Shown piece by piece: positions 16,024-24,190 of a DNA stretch of 39,188 nucleotides. The stretch comes from CAZISM01 sp964541895. Its GTDB lineage: Bacteria > Zhuqueibacterota > Zhuqueibacteria > Residuimicrobiales > Residuimicrobiaceae. The DNA lies in assembly GCA_964541895.1 (NCBI GenBank), contig CAZISM010000046.1, positions 1 to 39,188 of the forward strand. Reading direction: 5' to 3'. How positions within the stretch are numbered: the stretch's first letter is position 1; each line of letters opens with the position of its first letter. The notes beneath the pieces were generated by a model. The model was not told the origin of the DNA. It worked only from the letters and a program-made list of their open reading frames with translations, and did not search any database. A program made the position numbers and the translations under genes.

Positions 16024-18540
16024 TCACCTCGCCTGCACCATGTTCAAAAATAATTTAAAGGCGCCGGGATTTCCGGCCGGCAGTTGCCGGAACCAGGCAT
16101 AGGCACTGAAAATAAACACGCCCTTGCCGGCGCGGGTTACCAGCATGCCGCCTGTTTTCTCTTTTTCGCCGGGATCGTTGCAGCTGAGCGGTGTGCGATA
16201 CCGATGGTCCCACTGATCGGCAAAATAGAGGCCGCGCTCCTGAACCCAGCCGTCAAAATCCGTGCTCCGGATTTTGTACGGTTGGTTAAGCAGCGGATCG
16301 TCGGCAAGGAGCAGTTGCACCGGCGCCTCTTCCACAGTGACTCGATCTCGGGAGAGACGGAACGGGTGCGGTCCGATGCGTTCGCTTACCAGTCGGGAAT
16401 TGGTGCTGTATTGCACGATGAGGACACCGCCCCGGTTGACAAAAGCCATCAGTCTGTCATAGGCCTGCTTCAGGGCCGGCCTGGTGTTAAAAGCGCGCAC
16501 GCCGGCGATGATCACCTGAAAGGCGCCGAGATCGGAATCGCTCAGATCCTGGTCCGTCAGCAGTGTGACCATGTATCCCAGTTGCTGCAACAGTTGCGGA
16601 ATCTCGTCCCCGGAGCCCATGATGTAACCGATGTGGCGATCGGCGGTGATTTTCGGCAGCCTCAGCAGCCGCGAGGAGCAGGCTGGAAACCAGGTTTGAA
16701 CGGGAATGTGGGGATAGCGAATGGTCCACAGGTCGCGATCCCAGACGCCTTGTTCGGTCTGGATGTGGACCGCCAGTTGACCGGTCACGGCCGCAGGAGA
16801 AGGAAGCAGCGAAAAAATCAGCTCCTGTTCGGCATCTTTAGCCTCGAGAGCAAAGGGATGGAAGGCCGGTTGCGACTTCCATCCGTCAGGCAGCTGCAGG
16901 ATGATTTTCCCCTGTGATTGGTTGACGTGGTTGTGCACGCGCACGCGAATGGTTTTGCTCTGCTGATCGTTGAACAGGTACAGCGATCGATCCAGCGCCG
17001 CGGTGACCGGCGGTGTGATGACAACCTCGCGATAATTTTCACCCTCCACCGGATCGGTCCAGCGATATGAAACCGGGACCGGCAATGTCACCAGATGCCG
17101 GCCAAAAGCAAGGGTGAAAACAGCCTGCATGGGAGCGAACGGCTCCGGCTCGCCGATGCGGTCAGCGCCGTCCAATCGATACGTGCCCTTTTCTGCCGGC
17201 TGGATCAACCAATAAGGTTGCGAGATGGCTTCGCCGGCCGGCACGAGCATGCGACTCTTGATTTCCAGCGGTTCCTGTGGTTTCAGCGTTATCTGAACCG
17301 TTGAATCCTGCTGCGCGAACGGCAAGCGGACAGATACCAGCTGCACTGCCGTGCTGCTGCGCAAAACAGCAGCGGCGGTGACGTTGAGGCTCCGGCCGGC
17401 GACGGCGCGATACTCTTCCGCCGTCACATCCAGCCAGAGACCGGCCGCCATGCGAATGATCTGGTGCAATTCATCGAGTTTTTGCCGGGTCCAGCGGCTG
17501 GCCGGCAGTTTGGCGATTTCCTGTTCGAGGTCCAAAAGGGCAACCACGCTGTTGTCCGGCCGGGTTTCGTCATAGCTGCGCAGAATGTGACCGATTTTTT
17601 CATGACATATCATGCCGCCTTGAATGCGCGACCAGTCAGAGTGGATGTCATCAAAGATATCTTGCCTGGCCGGTTCGCCGGCCTGTACGACAAAATATTC
17701 CGGTCGCCTGCCCCTTCTTTCTGCCGAGCCAAAGCCCTGGCTCTTGTGCATGCTTCTGCTTTCGCCGGCAATTTCCGTGTATGATTTCCCCAGCAACGGA
17801 TTAAAGCCGCCGATATCGAGAGTGAGGGCTTGCGCCGCCTGATCGGCCTCCAGGCGCCAACCGTTCCATAGCAGCCGTTTTGCCTGCCAGGGCGCGACCC
17901 GGGCGAGCTGTTCGCGGAACTGCTGCGGGTCGGCCGCGGCCAGGAACGCCTCTTTGGCTAAAATGGCCGAGGCGGTATGATGGCCATGACCGCCGTCGCC
18001 GGTGGCTGGAAAGCGGCTCATGATGACATCCGGCTGAAAGCGGCGGATAATCCAGACCATGTCGCTCAACACCTCCTGGCGGTTCCAGATGGCCAGGGTT
18101 TCATCGGCCGACTTGGAATAGCCGAAATCGATGGCTCTGGTAAAATACTGGCGGCCGCCGTCGATACGGCGTGCGGCCAGGAGCTCTTGCGTACGTATCA
18201 GTCCCAGCTGCTCTGATTGCTCGCTGCCCAGGAGATTCTGGCCGCCATCGCCGCGGGTGAGGGAGAGATAGGCGGTATCATACAGACGATCTTTGGCCAG
18301 GAAGGCGATAAGCGCGGTGTTTTCGTCGTCTGGATGGGCGCCGATATAGAGCACAGAGCCAAGGACCTGCAGCCTGGCTATGGCGAGGCGCAGGTCGGCG
18401 CCGTTCAAGGTAGCGTACGGATTGTGCACAGCGGAAAAAGAGGTCGAAAGCAGAATCAGTGTGAGCAACAGGCTCTGCAACGGCTTGTACAGGCGGATTC
18501 GACGGGTCAAGGTCATCCCTCGTGGAGTGGTTAGTAACAT
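16024..18540 (-). CDS. Secreted PIG-L family deacetylase with C-terminal glutamine-amidotransferase-like domain, 838 aa
   Basis: The PIG-L (LmbE) domain, residues about 60-260, hydrolyses N-acetyl groups from sugar-like substrates with Zn2+. The metal/catalytic motif AHPDDE is at about residues 68-73 and the late His pair is in GDGGHGHHTAS. Residues about 330-630 are beta-rich linker domains. Residues about 645-835 resemble a class I amidotransferase/ThuA-like Rossmann fold (FQVIIAGVRAFNT, FVNRGGVLIVQYST), as in many large secreted PIG-L proteins. The N-terminus is basic then hydrophobic (RRIRLYK...LLLTLILLSTSFS), so it is exported. The start is uncertain: ATG 18540 or ATG 18516, neither with a good ribosome-binding site. 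It is first in the unit with the small membrane protein and the SSS symporter. Confidence 0.85.
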   Translation of the reverse strand: MLLTTPRGMTLTRRIRLYKPLQSLLLTLILLSTSFSAVHNPYATLNGADLRLAIARLQVLGSVLYIGAHPDDENTALIAFLAKDRLYDTAYLSLTRGDGGQNLLGSEQSEQLGLIRTQELLAARRIDGGRQYFTRAIDFGYSKSADETLAIWNRQEVLSDMVWIIRRFQPDVIMSRFPATGDGGHGHHTASAILAKEAFLAAADPQQFREQLARVAPWQAKRLLWNGWRLEADQAAQALTLDIGGFNPLLGKSYTEIAGESRSMHKSQGFGSAERRGRRPEYFVVQAGEPARQDIFDDIHSDWSRIQGGMICHEKIGHILRSYDETRPDNSVVALLDLEQEIAKLPASRWTRQKLDELHQIIRMAAGLWLDVTAEEYRAVAGRSLNVTAAAVLRSSTAVQLVSVRLPFAQQDSTVQITLKPQEPLEIKSRMLVPAGEAISQPYWLIQPAEKGTYRLDGADRIGEPEPFAPMQAVFTLAFGRHLVTLPVPVSYRWTDPVEGENYREVVITPPVTAALDRSLYLFNDQQSKTIRVRVHNHVNQSQGKIILQLPDGWKSQPAFHPFALEAKDAEQELIFSLLPSPAAVTGQLAVHIQTEQGVWDRDLWTIRYPHIPVQTWFPACSSRLLRLPKITADRHIGYIMGSGDEIPQLLQQLGYMVTLLTDQDLSDSDLGAFQVIIAGVRAFNTRPALKQAYDRLMAFVNRGGVLIVQYSTNSRLVSERIGPHPFRLSRDRVTVEEAPVQLLLADDPLLNQPYKIRSTDFDGWVQERGLYFADQWDHRYRTPLSCNDPGEKEKTGGMLVTRAGKGVFIFSAYAWFRQLPAGNPGAFKLFLNMVQAR

Positions 18541-18664
18541 GTTTAATATTTTCAACAGATATCAGCGGGTCTTTGTTCCCGGCTCCCTGACATGGTGATG
18601 GAGACGCGGCAGAATGGATTTTGTTCTTGCGGAGAATGGCAAAATGGTTTATGGTTTTATAAAG

Positions 18665-18811
18665 TGCGCCAACCGTGTTGGCGCATCGTGTTTTGGAATG
18701 TGAAAAACCGGCCGGCATAAAGCCCATGCCGGACGGCAGCAACGCGGTTGCTGCACTCTAGAAGGGTGGTTGTGTTCTGAATTATCAAAAACAGGCCGGC
18801 AACACGGTTGC
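18665..18811. repeat. Cluster of four short hairpins, two related in sequence
   Basis: Perfect or near-perfect stems: TGCGCCAAC-CGT-GTTGGCGCA (18665-18685), CCGGCAT/ATGCCGG (18712-18732), GCAGCAAC-GCG-GTTGCTGC (18736-18754) and GCAAC-ACG-GTTGC (18799-18811). The last two lie in similar contexts (GGC...GCAAC.CGGTTGCTG.ACTC.A), so they look like diverged copies of one element. Three of the four have three-base loops. No T-run follows any of them. Confidence 0.7.
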
Positions 18812-18826
18812 TGTACTCCATGTAGC

Positions 18827-18857
18827 AAAAAAGGCCGGACGATAGCCGCCCGGCCTT
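18827..18857 (-). terminator. Terminator of the PKD surface-protein gene
   Basis: Stem AAGGCCGG / CCGGCCTT (18831-18838 with 18850-18857) around an 11-base loop. On the minus strand it is followed by a run of T (AAAAAA on the plus strand at 18827-18832). It begins about 24 bases after the stop at 18881. Confidence 0.85.
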
Positions 18858-18880
18858 TATTATTACTGATTAATTCTGTT

Positions 18881-21800
18881 CTATTTTACGAATTCCATCT
18901 TGCGGGTCACTTCAAAGCCGTTGACGCGCAGGGTGTAGAGATAGGTGCCGGTGGGTACGACTTTGCCGCTGTTGTTGCGGCCATCCCAGCTGCACGAGTG
19001 CGTTCCGGCCGGTAACTGTTTGGTCACCAGGGAGCGTATCTCCTGACCGTTGAGATTGTACACCGTGAGATTGACCGAGCCCGCTTCCTTAAGCAAGAAC
19101 GATATCCGTGTTTCCGGATTGAACGGGTTGGGATAGTTCTGCTCCAAGGTGTAGGCCACCGGCGTGGTGCCCACAACTTTGACAGGACCGTGCAGGGTCA
19201 TACGACCGCTATAGTCCACATCCGCCAGCTTGTAAAAATAAGCCTGATTGGCGACAATGTCCCGATCCTCGAACGAGTAGTGGCGTGCCGAGGAGGTAGT
19301 GCCGGCACCCGGGATCATCACCGAGGAAATCTGCTGATACATGCCGTTTTCCGTTTCTGAACGGTAGACATGGAAGCCCAGGTTGTCGGTCTCGGATTGG
19401 GTCCGCCATTCCAGCACCACCGCACCCTGTTGCACCGAGGCGCTAAAGGTGGATAGTTCGACCGGCGTCAGGGTGAACAGATAATCCTGGACTTCGCCGT
19501 TGGCGTTATCCGAGTTACCGAAAGCAGAGCTCACATCGTTCAGGCTGCCGACGCTGTAGCGGAAACGTATCCAGCGCTGATCGGAAACCTGGACATTGGA
19601 CGGGATCGAAATCGTATAGGTTGCTTCCGTCCCGGCCATGATACTGCGCGGCGTGATCACGTTGGTCGGCGGTGTGACCGCCCAATCCGTGGTGTTGCCG
19701 TCGAAATCGATCCAGGCGCTGATAAAGCCGTTCTGGCTCACGGTTACTTTGACCGTGGTCTCTTTGCCAGGCACCATGTCACCGAATATGATGCCATCGT
19801 TTTCAGAACCGTCAGCGGCGCTGGGCTCTGCTGTCACAGTGACGCCGATGCTGGTGGTCACGTTGAAACGGTGTCGGGCCGCCGGCAAGGCCGTGGCGCC
19901 GTAATCGTATTCCGTAACCGCTACGGCTTCGGCCGTGATATAGTTTGCCATGGTCACGGCGCCGGCACCGCAGGCGTTGGACGCCGTCAGAGTGACCGTA
20001 TAGCTGCCTGCCGCCGTATAGGTGTGGGACGGATTCTGTTCCGTGCTTTGGTTGCCGTCGCCAAAATTCCACTCCCAGGCCGTCGGCGCAAAGGATGATT
20101 GGTCGGTGAACTGCACAGTCAAAGGCGCCGTTCCACTCATGGGCGTGCCTGTGAACGTGACGACAGGCGCCGCACCGATCGTTATGAGCTGGTAGGAGCT
20201 GTCTTCACCAGCAACAGGGCACTGCGTTCTCAAAACGACTTTGAACGGGATGGTGTCGGCTGCAGCATATTGATGGGTGACCACCTGGCCGCTCCCCGTG
20301 CTTCCATCGCCAAAATCCCAGGACCATGATTCGGCATCAGCGCCGGCGGTGAAGGTTACGGTTTGACCGGCGCAGGAGGGATTGGGATCTGCCGTAAAGA
20401 CAGCGGAGCACGGCGGTAGCGGCAGAATGGTTATTTCATCCGTGTCCGTGTCTATGATGCCCTGACCGCAGTTGATGGTCAATGTTGCATAGTATGTGCC
20501 AGGAGCTGTATAGGAATGTGTCGCCGTAGCTCCGGTCGCTGATGTGCTGTCACCGAAATCCCATGCATAAGATCCGGCTCCGATACAGTCGTTGGTATAG
20601 CTGATCGGTTGTCCGACATAGGCGGTAGCCGGCGTCGCGGTGAAGGATGCTTTGCAGCTTGGTGTCGATTCTTGTACGACGATTGTATTGCTGGCGCTGG
20701 ATGTTTGATCCTGGTCACAGGAAATCGTCAGCCTGGCGACAAAGTTGCCATGCCTGCTATAAGTGTGGGTGACGGAGTTCCCTGTTGCACTGCCGCCGTC
20801 GCCGAAATCCCAATTGCATGTCTGGGCGCCACTGGAGGAGCTGCTGAAGGTGACCTCTTGCCCGACCAAAACAGGGTTTGGGCTGGCAGTGAACGCAGCG
20901 GTACAAGTACTTTGCTCCTGGACGGTAATGACATCCGTATCGGAATTCTCGGTTCCGTTCAAACAGCTGATGGTCAAAGTGACGTTAACAGGCCCTAGCG
21001 TTGTAAAGGTATGCGAAACCGGGCTGCCCGTTGCCGTTGTGCCGTCGCCAAAGTCCCACCGGCATGATGTTGCACCGTTTGACTGGCTCTGGAAGGTGAC
21101 GGATTGGCCCAAGGTTACCACCGGGGGCGAAATGTCAAACGACGCTTTGCAGTCAGGCAGATTATTGACCACGATCCCCACCGGCGCGGTGGTTATCGTC
21201 GTATCATAACACGTGACGGTCAGCGTGACATTCCAGGTTGCGGCAGAGGCATAGGCATGTGACGCCGAAGCGCCGGTCGCGGTGGAGCCGTCGCCGAAAT
21301 CCCACAGATAACTGCGTCCACCGGTGGAGGTGCTGGTAAACCAGACCCTTTGGCCGACTTCAGCCGGTTGGGGATGTGCCGTAAAGGAAGCGGTACAGGG
21401 AGCCGGCTCTGTGATGGTGATCAAGTCGGTATCGGTATTGGTTCGACCGTCGCTGCAGGTAATTCGCAGAGTAGCACGATACTCTCCTGGTGTGCTATAC
21501 GCATGCGTCATGGGATAGCCGGTAGCTGTGGTGCCGTCGCCAAAATCCCATTGATAAGATTGAGCGCCATAGGAGCTGCTGACAAAATTAATCGGTATGC
21601 CGATCTCAGCCACTTCCGGCGATGCGGTATAAGAAGCGTCGCACGCCGGCGGTTCCTCGACCACGATCTGCGTGGGTGCGCTGGTGTCGGTAGAGTCCAA
21701 ACAGGTAATGGTTAATCTGGCCGCATAGGTTCCGGCATGTTCGTAGGCATGTGTTGCCGGATTGCCCGTGCCGGTTGTGCCGTCACCAAAGTCCCAGGAG

Positions 21801-22708
21801 TAGCTGAGGGCGTTCTTGGCGGCGCTGCTGAAGGTAACGGTCTGTTTGGCAATCGCCGGTATCGGCCAAGCGTTAAATTCGGACGTACATGTCGGCGGGA
21901 TATCGTTGATGGTGATGATATCCGTATCCGTATCGGGTGTGCCGTCTTCGCACGTCACTGTCAGTTTAGCAGAATAGCTGCCAACAGCAGAATAGGCATG
22001 GGTGACAACGGGTTTGCCGGAAGCAGTGGTACCATCACCAAAATCCCAATAATAGGATTTGGCGCCGACCGTAGACGACGTAAAGGTTATCGTCTGGCGT
22101 ACACAGGCTACGGACGGGTTGGCATCGTACCTGGCGTCACAAGATGCTGCAAACAGTGTTCTGTTACGGTCATTCAGCAGCACAAACGGCTGCACGGCCC
22201 CTTGTGGACAATTGCCCAAATTCACAAAGTGATTCGCCAGCAGGGTTTCGTCGTTGATGGAGAGATTGGCGGAATCCAGCTGCTGGATTTTCCAACGCAG
22301 CGTGACCAGTTTCTGCCACGAAGTGGAAGCGTTCCAGCCCGAGGTGTCGCCGTCACAGGGCGCGCCTTTTAAATTCGGATTAATAGCCGAGCCGTCCACC
22401 ACGATGTGATAGGAAGCCGGTCTTTTGTTGAGCGAAACCATGTAGCCGGGTTTAGCTGCAAAAGCCCAGTTGACGGCAGGTTCTTGATCCCACTCGGCGA
22501 GTTGCGGGCCGTAATCGATATCGCACGCCAGCGATGAAACGGTGCGCATCGCTTCGCCCTGTATGATCTTGAATTCAAGATCCACGTGATACTCGCCGCC
22601 AACGGCTTGGTCGTCACGGGAAACGAACATTCTGAATGCAGCTTCATCCGCCCAGGCCGCTCCGATCATAACCGTGATCAGCAGAAGAAAAAACATTTTT
22701 TTTCCCAT
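18881..22708 (-). CDS. Surface protein: N-terminal cohesin-like domain, nine PKD domains, GEVED domain, T9SS sorting domain; 1275 aa
   Basis: Signal peptide is residues 1-20. Residues about 24-185 form a beta-domain of cohesin/adhesin type (LACDIDYGPQLAEW, YHIVVDGSAINPN). Nine PKD domains follow at about 190, 274, 356, 438, 520, 602, 685, 767 and 848, each with W(D/N)FGD and a period near 82 residues. Domains 1-8 carry a Cys near the start and another in LTxxC, probably one disulfide each. The endings of domains 1-7 alternate between DTDxITI and APxxIVV types, so the array looks built from two-domain units. Residues about 935-1082 are a GEVED-like domain (FISAWIDFDGNTTDW, GEVQDYLF), about 1085-1180 Fn3-like, and 1187-1275 the sorting domain (NYPNPFNPETRISF...TGTYLYTL...RKMEFVK). 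It is probably a long cell-surface adhesin or binding protein exported by type IX secretion. Confidence 0.92.
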   Translation of the reverse strand: MGKKMFFLLLITVMIGAAWADEAAFRMFVSRDDQAVGGEYHVDLEFKIIQGEAMRTVSSLACDIDYGPQLAEWDQEPAVNWAFAAKPGYMVSLNKRPASYHIVVDGSAINPNLKGAPCDGDTSGWNASTSWQKLVTLRWKIQQLDSANLSINDETLLANHFVNLGNCPQGAVQPFVLLNDRNRTLFAASCDARYDANPSVACVRQTITFTSSTVGAKSYYWDFGDGTTASGKPVVTHAYSAVGSYSAKLTVTCEDGTPDTDTDIITINDIPPTCTSEFNAWPIPAIAKQTVTFSSAAKNALSYSWDFGDGTTGTGNPATHAYEHAGTYAARLTITCLDSTDTSAPTQIVVEEPPACDASYTASPEVAEIGIPINFVSSSYGAQSYQWDFGDGTTATGYPMTHAYSTPGEYRATLRITCSDGRTNTDTDLITITEPAPCTASFTAHPQPAEVGQRVWFTSTSTGGRSYLWDFGDGSTATGASASHAYASAATWNVTLTVTCYDTTITTAPVGIVVNNLPDCKASFDISPPVVTLGQSVTFQSQSNGATSCRWDFGDGTTATGSPVSHTFTTLGPVNVTLTISCLNGTENSDTDVITVQEQSTCTAAFTASPNPVLVGQEVTFSSSSSGAQTCNWDFGDGGSATGNSVTHTYSRHGNFVARLTISCDQDQTSSASNTIVVQESTPSCKASFTATPATAYVGQPISYTNDCIGAGSYAWDFGDSTSATGATATHSYTAPGTYYATLTINCGQGIIDTDTDEITILPLPPCSAVFTADPNPSCAGQTVTFTAGADAESWSWDFGDGSTGSGQVVTHQYAAADTIPFKVVLRTQCPVAGEDSSYQLITIGAAPVVTFTGTPMSGTAPLTVQFTDQSSFAPTAWEWNFGDGNQSTEQNPSHTYTAAGSYTVTLTASNACGAGAVTMANYITAEAVAVTEYDYGATALPAARHRFNVTTSIGVTVTAEPSAADGSENDGIIFGDMVPGKETTVKVTVSQNGFISAWIDFDGNTTDWAVTPPTNVITPRSIMAGTEATYTISIPSNVQVSDQRWIRFRYSVGSLNDVSSAFGNSDNANGEVQDYLFTLTPVELSTFSASVQQGAVVLEWRTQSETDNLGFHVYRSETENGMYQQISSVMIPGAGTTSSARHYSFEDRDIVANQAYFYKLADVDYSGRMTLHGPVKVVGTTPVAYTLEQNYPNPFNPETRISFLLKEAGSVNLTVYNLNGQEIRSLVTKQLPAGTHSCSWDGRNNSGKVVPTGTYLYTLRVNGFEVTRKMEFVK

Positions 22709-23055
22709 TGGTCCTGTCCTTTATGTTTAGTGATCCAGCTTTTTTGTGACAACGGCTACCCATTCGTGAAAAAAATGTGACATCGGCGCCTCAACATTTT
22801 CCCCCGCGGAAAGAGTCCCTTTGTCCGGTTTTCTATTCATTTAATTCTCTGCAAGTTATCCGTTAAAGATTTGTGTCAGTTTTTATTTGGTGTCCGGATC
22901 CTTTTCGATATATACACATGGCAAAGGCCATGCCAGCGGGCATCGGAGCGGCGTTTTGTACCGCCGCAGATTTTTGCCTATTTGAAATGAAAATGTCTTA
23001 TATTGTCGGCACCTTTGACCGGAGTTGCAGCGGACGTTATCATAAAGGATGAGCT
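22709..23055. other. Divergent intergenic region
   Basis: About 345 bases between the divergent PKD gene and the enolase-superfamily gene. It must carry both promoters. A possible -10 (TATATT) lies about 60 bases before the plus-strand gene, without a good -35. No gene is visible. Confidence 0.5.
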
Positions 23056-24186
23056 ATGGCCATAAGCGAAATCGTGATCGGTGCCTTCGACCGCATAGAC
23101 CTTGTTCTGGTTAAAATCCCGTTTGTGCAGCCCTTTGCCACCAGCGTGCAGACCTGGGCGTGCAAGGAAGCGCTGCTGCTCAGAATCGTGAGCGACGGTG
23201 TCACGGCCTGGGGCGAGTGTGTGGCCGATCCGGATCCATATTACAGCCCGGAAACCACCGCCACCGCGCGCCACATCATCAAGGATTTTTTGCTGCCGGT
23301 ACTGGAACCGGGCCTGACGCTGGCGGAGCTGGAACTGCGATTTCGTCATGTGCGCGGCCACGAAATGGCCAAAGCGACGGTCGAGAACGCCGTGATCGAT
23401 CTGCTGGCGAAACAGCGGGGACTAAAGCTGCACGAGTTCCTCGGTCAGCCGGCGCGAAAGATCATGTCCGGCATCAGCATCGGCTTGCAGGAGACCACGT
23501 CGGAACTGTTGCAGGTGGTGGAAGAGGCGGTGGCGAAAAAGTATCATCGCATCAAAATGAAAATCAAAAAGGGCAAGGATGTGGCATGGGTTCGTGCGGT
23601 GCGGGAACGGTTTCCCGAGGTTCAGCTCATGGTGGATGCCAACGGTGATTACACCTTGCAGGATGCCGGTTTGTTGAGAGAGCTGGACGCCTTTAATCTG
23701 ACCATGATCGAACAGCCGCTGTCCTATGCCGATATCTATCAGCATGCGCTGCTGCAGGCGCAACTCCGCACTGCGCTCTGTCTGGATGAATCGATCCATT
23801 CGCTCGATGACGCCGAAGCGGCCATCGCCCTGAACAGCTGTCGCGTGCTCAATATCAAACAGGGCCGCGTCGGCGGTTTGCTCGAGTCCATGCGCATCGT
23901 CGACCTGGCGGCGGCCAGGGGCATCGAGGTCTGGTCCGGCGGTATGGACGAAACCGGCATCGGCCGGGCGGTCAATATCCATCTGCAGACCTGCTCCGGT
24001 TTTACGCTGCCGGGGGACACGTCGGAAACCAGCCGCTATTTTCATCAAGACCTTGCCGATCCGCCGGTGGTGCTGGACAGCGACGGCTATATCGCCATAC
24101 CGCCGGGGCCCGGCATCGGCGTTCAAATAGATCCGCAACGTCTTGCCAAATACACGATCCATGAAGAATCTCTAGGTGGGAGATAG
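23056..24186 (+). CDS. Enolase-superfamily enzyme: o-succinylbenzoate synthase / N-succinylamino acid racemase type, 376 aa
   Basis: The enzyme abstracts the alpha proton of a carboxylate, either in menaquinone synthesis (OSBS, MenC) or to racemise N-acylamino acids (NSAR). All active-site residues are present: KMK (Lys167, Lys169), metal ligands Asp194 (MVDANGD), Glu219 (MIEQPL), Asp244 (CLDESI) and Lys268 (NIKQGRVGG). The GGMDETGIGRAVN segment at residues 296-307 is typical of the OSBS/NSAR group and argues against dipeptide epimerase. ATG 23056 has AAGGATG upstream. No other menaquinone gene is nearby. The next gene, four bases downstream, is a secreted peptidase, which favours an amino-acid role such as NSAR. 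The activity cannot be settled from sequence because many family members do both. Confidence 0.85.
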   Translation: MAISEIVIGAFDRIDLVLVKIPFVQPFATSVQTWACKEALLLRIVSDGVTAWGECVADPDPYYSPETTATARHIIKDFLLPVLEPGLTLAELELRFRHVRGHEMAKATVENAVIDLLAKQRGLKLHEFLGQPARKIMSGISIGLQETTSELLQVVEEAVAKKYHRIKMKIKKGKDVAWVRAVRERFPEVQLMVDANGDYTLQDAGLLRELDAFNLTMIEQPLSYADIYQHALLQAQLRTALCLDESIHSLDDAEAAIALNSCRVLNIKQGRVGGLLESMRIVDLAAARGIEVWSGGMDETGIGRAVNIHLQTCSGFTLPGDTSETSRYFHQDLADPPVVLDSDGYIAIPPGPGIGVQIDPQRLAKYTIHEESLGGR

Positions 24187-24190
24187 TGAA

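Larger units (their letters stand above)
18541..18880. other. Intergenic region with hairpin cluster
   Basis: About 340 bases between the PKD protein gene and the PIG-L gene, both on the minus strand. It holds four hairpins, the terminator of the PKD gene, and presumably the promoter of the PIG-L unit. No credible gene is present. Confidence 0.6.

Noticed and set aside
19900..22100. Recent DNA tandem repeat in the PKD array
   Set aside because: Domains are alike in protein but well diverged at DNA level; only short WDFGDG-coding words are shared.
23056..24186. L-Ala-D/L-Glu dipeptide epimerase
   Set aside because: The GGMDETGIGRA segment is of the OSBS/NSAR type, not the epimerase type.
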